Of a stretch of 64,000 bases of DNA, positions 62,224 through 64,000 are shown in pieces. Under the pieces are notes generated by a model. It made no database searches and was not told the DNA's origin. It saw only the letters and a program-made list of their open reading frames with translations. The stretch is from Acetobacter musti. Its GTDB lineage: Bacteria > Pseudomonadota > Alphaproteobacteria > Acetobacterales > Acetobacteraceae. Position numbers and translations under genes: made by a program. The stretch is from the NCBI RefSeq assembly GCF_011516835.1, contig NZ_WOTB01000011.1, positions 1 through 64,000 of the forward strand, written 5' to 3'. Numbering within the stretch: the stretch's first letter is position 1; each line of letters opens with the position of its first letter.

Positions 62224-63243
62224 TCACCGTCTCCGCGATGCCGCAGCCGCCCTCGCCGCAATGACCGAGAGGTGCCGCCGGCACAGCAGCACATCCATCG
62301 CCCCCGTCTGCTTGCACGACAGCTCAAACGCCTGCGTCCGCGATGCCAGCTCCGCCAGCGCGGGCAGAGACCAGAGCTGAAGCGCCCGCTCAAAACTCTG
62401 CTGCTTTTTAAAAAATACCGGCGGCCGCAGAGAGCGCATCGCGTCAGCACGGGACACGCCCTGCTCCACCGCCGCCTTCACCCGACGCAGCCTGCTGATA
62501 TGCCCCAGCAGAACCCGCGCCACCGCCACAGGATTCGCCCCTTCCGACAAAGCCCGCTCCAGCGCCAGATCCGTGCCGGTCCGGTCGCCCTCCATGGCCA
62601 GAAACACCGAATCATCAATCGAGGCCGAGCCCGAATCCCCGATGCACACCCGGACATCATCCAGATCCAGTTCATGATCCGGACCGGCATACAGCGCCAG
62701 TTTCTCGATCTCGTTGCGAACCCCGGCCCGGTCCGCCCCCAGCTGAGACACCAGCCAGCCCAGCGCCTCGGCGGTAATCCCGACCTGCCGCTCCGCGAAC
62801 ATCCGGCGCACCGAAGCCTCCAGCGCCCGCCCTTCCTCCGGATAACACCCGACCGAAGCGGAATCCTTCCGCTCCTCCGCAAGCTTCCGCAGTTTACCCC
62901 GTGCCGGCAGAGGCCCCGCCTCGACAACGATCAGCGCCGACCCCGTCCCGTCCAGAACGCCGGATACCGGTCCGGCCAGAGTGTCAGTCCCTTCCCGAAC
63001 CCAGACCACCCGCTGCCCGCCATCCAGCGACAGCGCCGTCGCCTCTTCCTCAAACCGGTCATGCGTCTCGCGCGTCAGCGTTGCAACCCGGAACGGATCG
63101 TCCAGAGACCCGGCGACCCGCCGCACCAGATCCGACGCATATTCCCGGATCAGCCCGCTGTCGTCCCCATGCAGCAGCACAAAGCGCCACGCCTCCGGCG
63201 CGTTCAGAACTTTGCCGACCGATCGTGTGTCGATCTTCACCAT
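62224..63243 (-). CDS. holA: DNA polymerase III subunit delta
   Basis: Clamp-loader subunit that opens the sliding clamp. AAA+-like N-terminal part (FVLLHGDDSGLIREYASDLVRR, RVVWVREG) and a helical collar domain with ITAEALGWLVSQLGADRAGVRNEIEKLALY, followed by AVARVLLGHISRLRRVKAAVEQG and the C-terminal LPALAELASRTQAFELSCKQTG. 339 residues. Located 66 bases after lptE in the same direction, the common lptE-holA order. Confidence 0.93.
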   Translation of the reverse strand: MVKIDTRSVGKVLNAPEAWRFVLLHGDDSGLIREYASDLVRRVAGSLDDPFRVATLTRETHDRFEEEATALSLDGGQRVVWVREGTDTLAGPVSGVLDGTGSALIVVEAGPLPARGKLRKLAEERKDSASVGCYPEEGRALEASVRRMFAERQVGITAEALGWLVSQLGADRAGVRNEIEKLALYAGPDHELDLDDVRVCIGDSGSASIDDSVFLAMEGDRTGTDLALERALSEGANPVAVARVLLGHISRLRRVKAAVEQGVSRADAMRSLRPPVFFKKQQSFERALQLWSLPALAELASRTQAFELSCKQTGAMDVLLCRRHLSVIAARAAAASRRR

Positions 63244-63309
63244 GACGCCGCCGGAGTCAGAACCATCCCGGAGTCAGTCCCTCCGTTTCCGCGCAGGGCA
63301 GAGCCACGT

Positions 63310-63969
63310 CTAATTATTCGTCGGGTCACTGTCCGGGTCCAGCCGCCCGGTGGCCATCGCGGGAAGCCCGTCCTCACCGGCCCGCTCGACCGGCTGTTCC
63401 TGACTGGAGTTCGGAATGCCGTTCGGGATCGGATAGTAGGTCGGCGCTCTTTTCCGGCTTTTCGTGGTCGGCGCCTTCGTTTCGAACCAGATCGCCACCT
63501 GTTGCGTCACCGTCTCCGCGAGCGTCTCCGCCACACGGGTCTGCAAGGTCTCGGTGTTCAGACTCTGAGCAAAATACTGCTCGAACGTCCCGTTCATTCC
63601 ATCCATCGTCGTGGCATCACCCTCGGCAAGCAGCTTCGGATACCGGCCGACAGTGAACAGCCGCCAGTGAGCCCGGCCGACAACACGATTGCGGCCCGAG
63701 GTATTGTCGGCGTGGATATCGACCGCCTCGTTGCTCATCGAAGGACTGACATAAAGCGTATAGCCGTCAGGATCTTCCGGTCCCGCGCCCGCCATGTCCT
63801 GCTGCAGCGCCAGCCGCACAAGCTGCCCGTACCGATTGGGTATGCTCGCGACATAAATCCGCTTCAGCGTCTCGCTGACCCCGGCATGTTTCGCCGTATC
63901 TTCATAGAGCGGCCGAAACCCGCACCCTGTAACGCTGAGCGGCGCGATCAGCACGACCGCATACGCCAC
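63310..63969 (-). CDS. lptE: LPS assembly lipoprotein LptE (5' end may lie outside the window)
   Basis: Outer-membrane lipoprotein plugging the LptD barrel for LPS insertion. A signal region ends in the lipobox SVTGC (Cys about 16) followed by GFRPLY, the hallmark of LptE. YLKRIYVASIPNRYGQLVRLALQ-like and NAVVGRAHWRLF-like strands (read as LKRIYVASIPNRYGQLVRL and NRVVGRAHWRLFTVGRYPKLL) fit. The GTG at 63969 has no strong ribosome site and the frame stays open to base 63999, so the true start may be beyond the edge. The C-terminal ~45 residues are polar, Pro/Lys-rich. Confidence 0.85.
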   Translation of the reverse strand: MAYAVVLIAPLSVTGCGFRPLYEDTAKHAGVSETLKRIYVASIPNRYGQLVRLALQQDMAGAGPEDPDGYTLYVSPSMSNEAVDIHADNTSGRNRVVGRAHWRLFTVGRYPKLLAEGDATTMDGMNGTFEQYFAQSLNTETLQTRVAETLAETVTQQVAIWFETKAPTTKSRKRAPTYYPIPNGIPNSSQEQPVERAGEDGLPAMATGRLDPDSDPTNN

Positions 63970-64000
63970 CTTCGTCAGAAGAGCCGGGAAATGGCCGCGA

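Overview
The window looks like a chromosomal segment of a high-GC alphaproteobacterium, most likely an acetic acid bacterium (Acetobacteraceae). Reasons: an hprK-rapZ-EIIA(Man)-ptsH-ptsI cluster with a short HPr kinase, a System I cytochrome c maturation operon, a cytochrome bc1 segment, MetX/MetW methionine genes, a B. subtilis-type Fe-S PurF behind CvpA, and two families of palindrome-rich intergenic repeats. I had no database search, so family calls rest on motifs read in the translations. The genus is not resolved.

Layout. 0-6 kb: guanine deaminase, a KirBac-type K+ channel, a GT61-like glycosyltransferase with a discoidin domain, and an EVE/YciI pair. 5.9-11.6 kb: ccmC-D-E-F-G-H-I plus a zinc-ribbon membrane protein. 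11.7-15.5 kb: a 1285-residue polysaccharide enzyme (GH99-like + GT4 + GT2). 15.7-18.6 kb: metX-metW-sugar kinase. 19-23 kb: RhlE helicase, a small lipoprotein, YbaK, a GH108-like muramidase, and a HisE/MazG-like protein without obvious catalytic residues. 23.2-30.5 kb: cvpA-purF-SDR-nitronate monooxygenase, a GT32-like glycosyltransferase, ilvD. 30.7-35.8 kb (minus strand): large catalase, a GT2+GT4 glycosyltransferase, a Rid protein. 35.9-40.4 kb: the PTS-type regulatory cluster, whose EIIA has Gln where the phosphorylatable His should be. 40.6-46 kb: a Tat-exported binding-protein-like product, hemF, petB-petC (no Rieske gene here), mtnP. 46.2-50.8 kb: papain-like protein, FNR regulator, GNAT-like protein, ompW-hemN behind a perfect FNR box. 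51.1-55.4 kb: NUDIX hydrolase, HupE-like and DUF3500 exported proteins, tannase/feruloyl esterase. 55.7-61.5 kb: a GntR-linked catabolic island (alpha/beta hydrolase, M20 amidohydrolase, class II aldolase, flavin monooxygenase) bracketed by inverted copies of one repeat. 61.7-64 kb: ynfA, holA, lptE.

How it fits together. Haem and respiration are over-represented: ccm, hemF (O2-dependent), hemN (O2-independent), petBC and an FNR sensor whose consensus box precedes ompW-hemN. Several solitary multidomain glycosyltransferases suggest surface polysaccharide assembly. The PTS proteins have no EIIB/EIIC here and look purely regulatory.

Most interesting points: the EIIA(Man) His-to-Gln change; an SDR lacking its Tyr/Lys pair; the GntR island with three matching operator-like sites; and a dispersed ~100-140 bp repeat (seven copies, all 3' of genes) that can fold as an outer stem with two inner hairpins.
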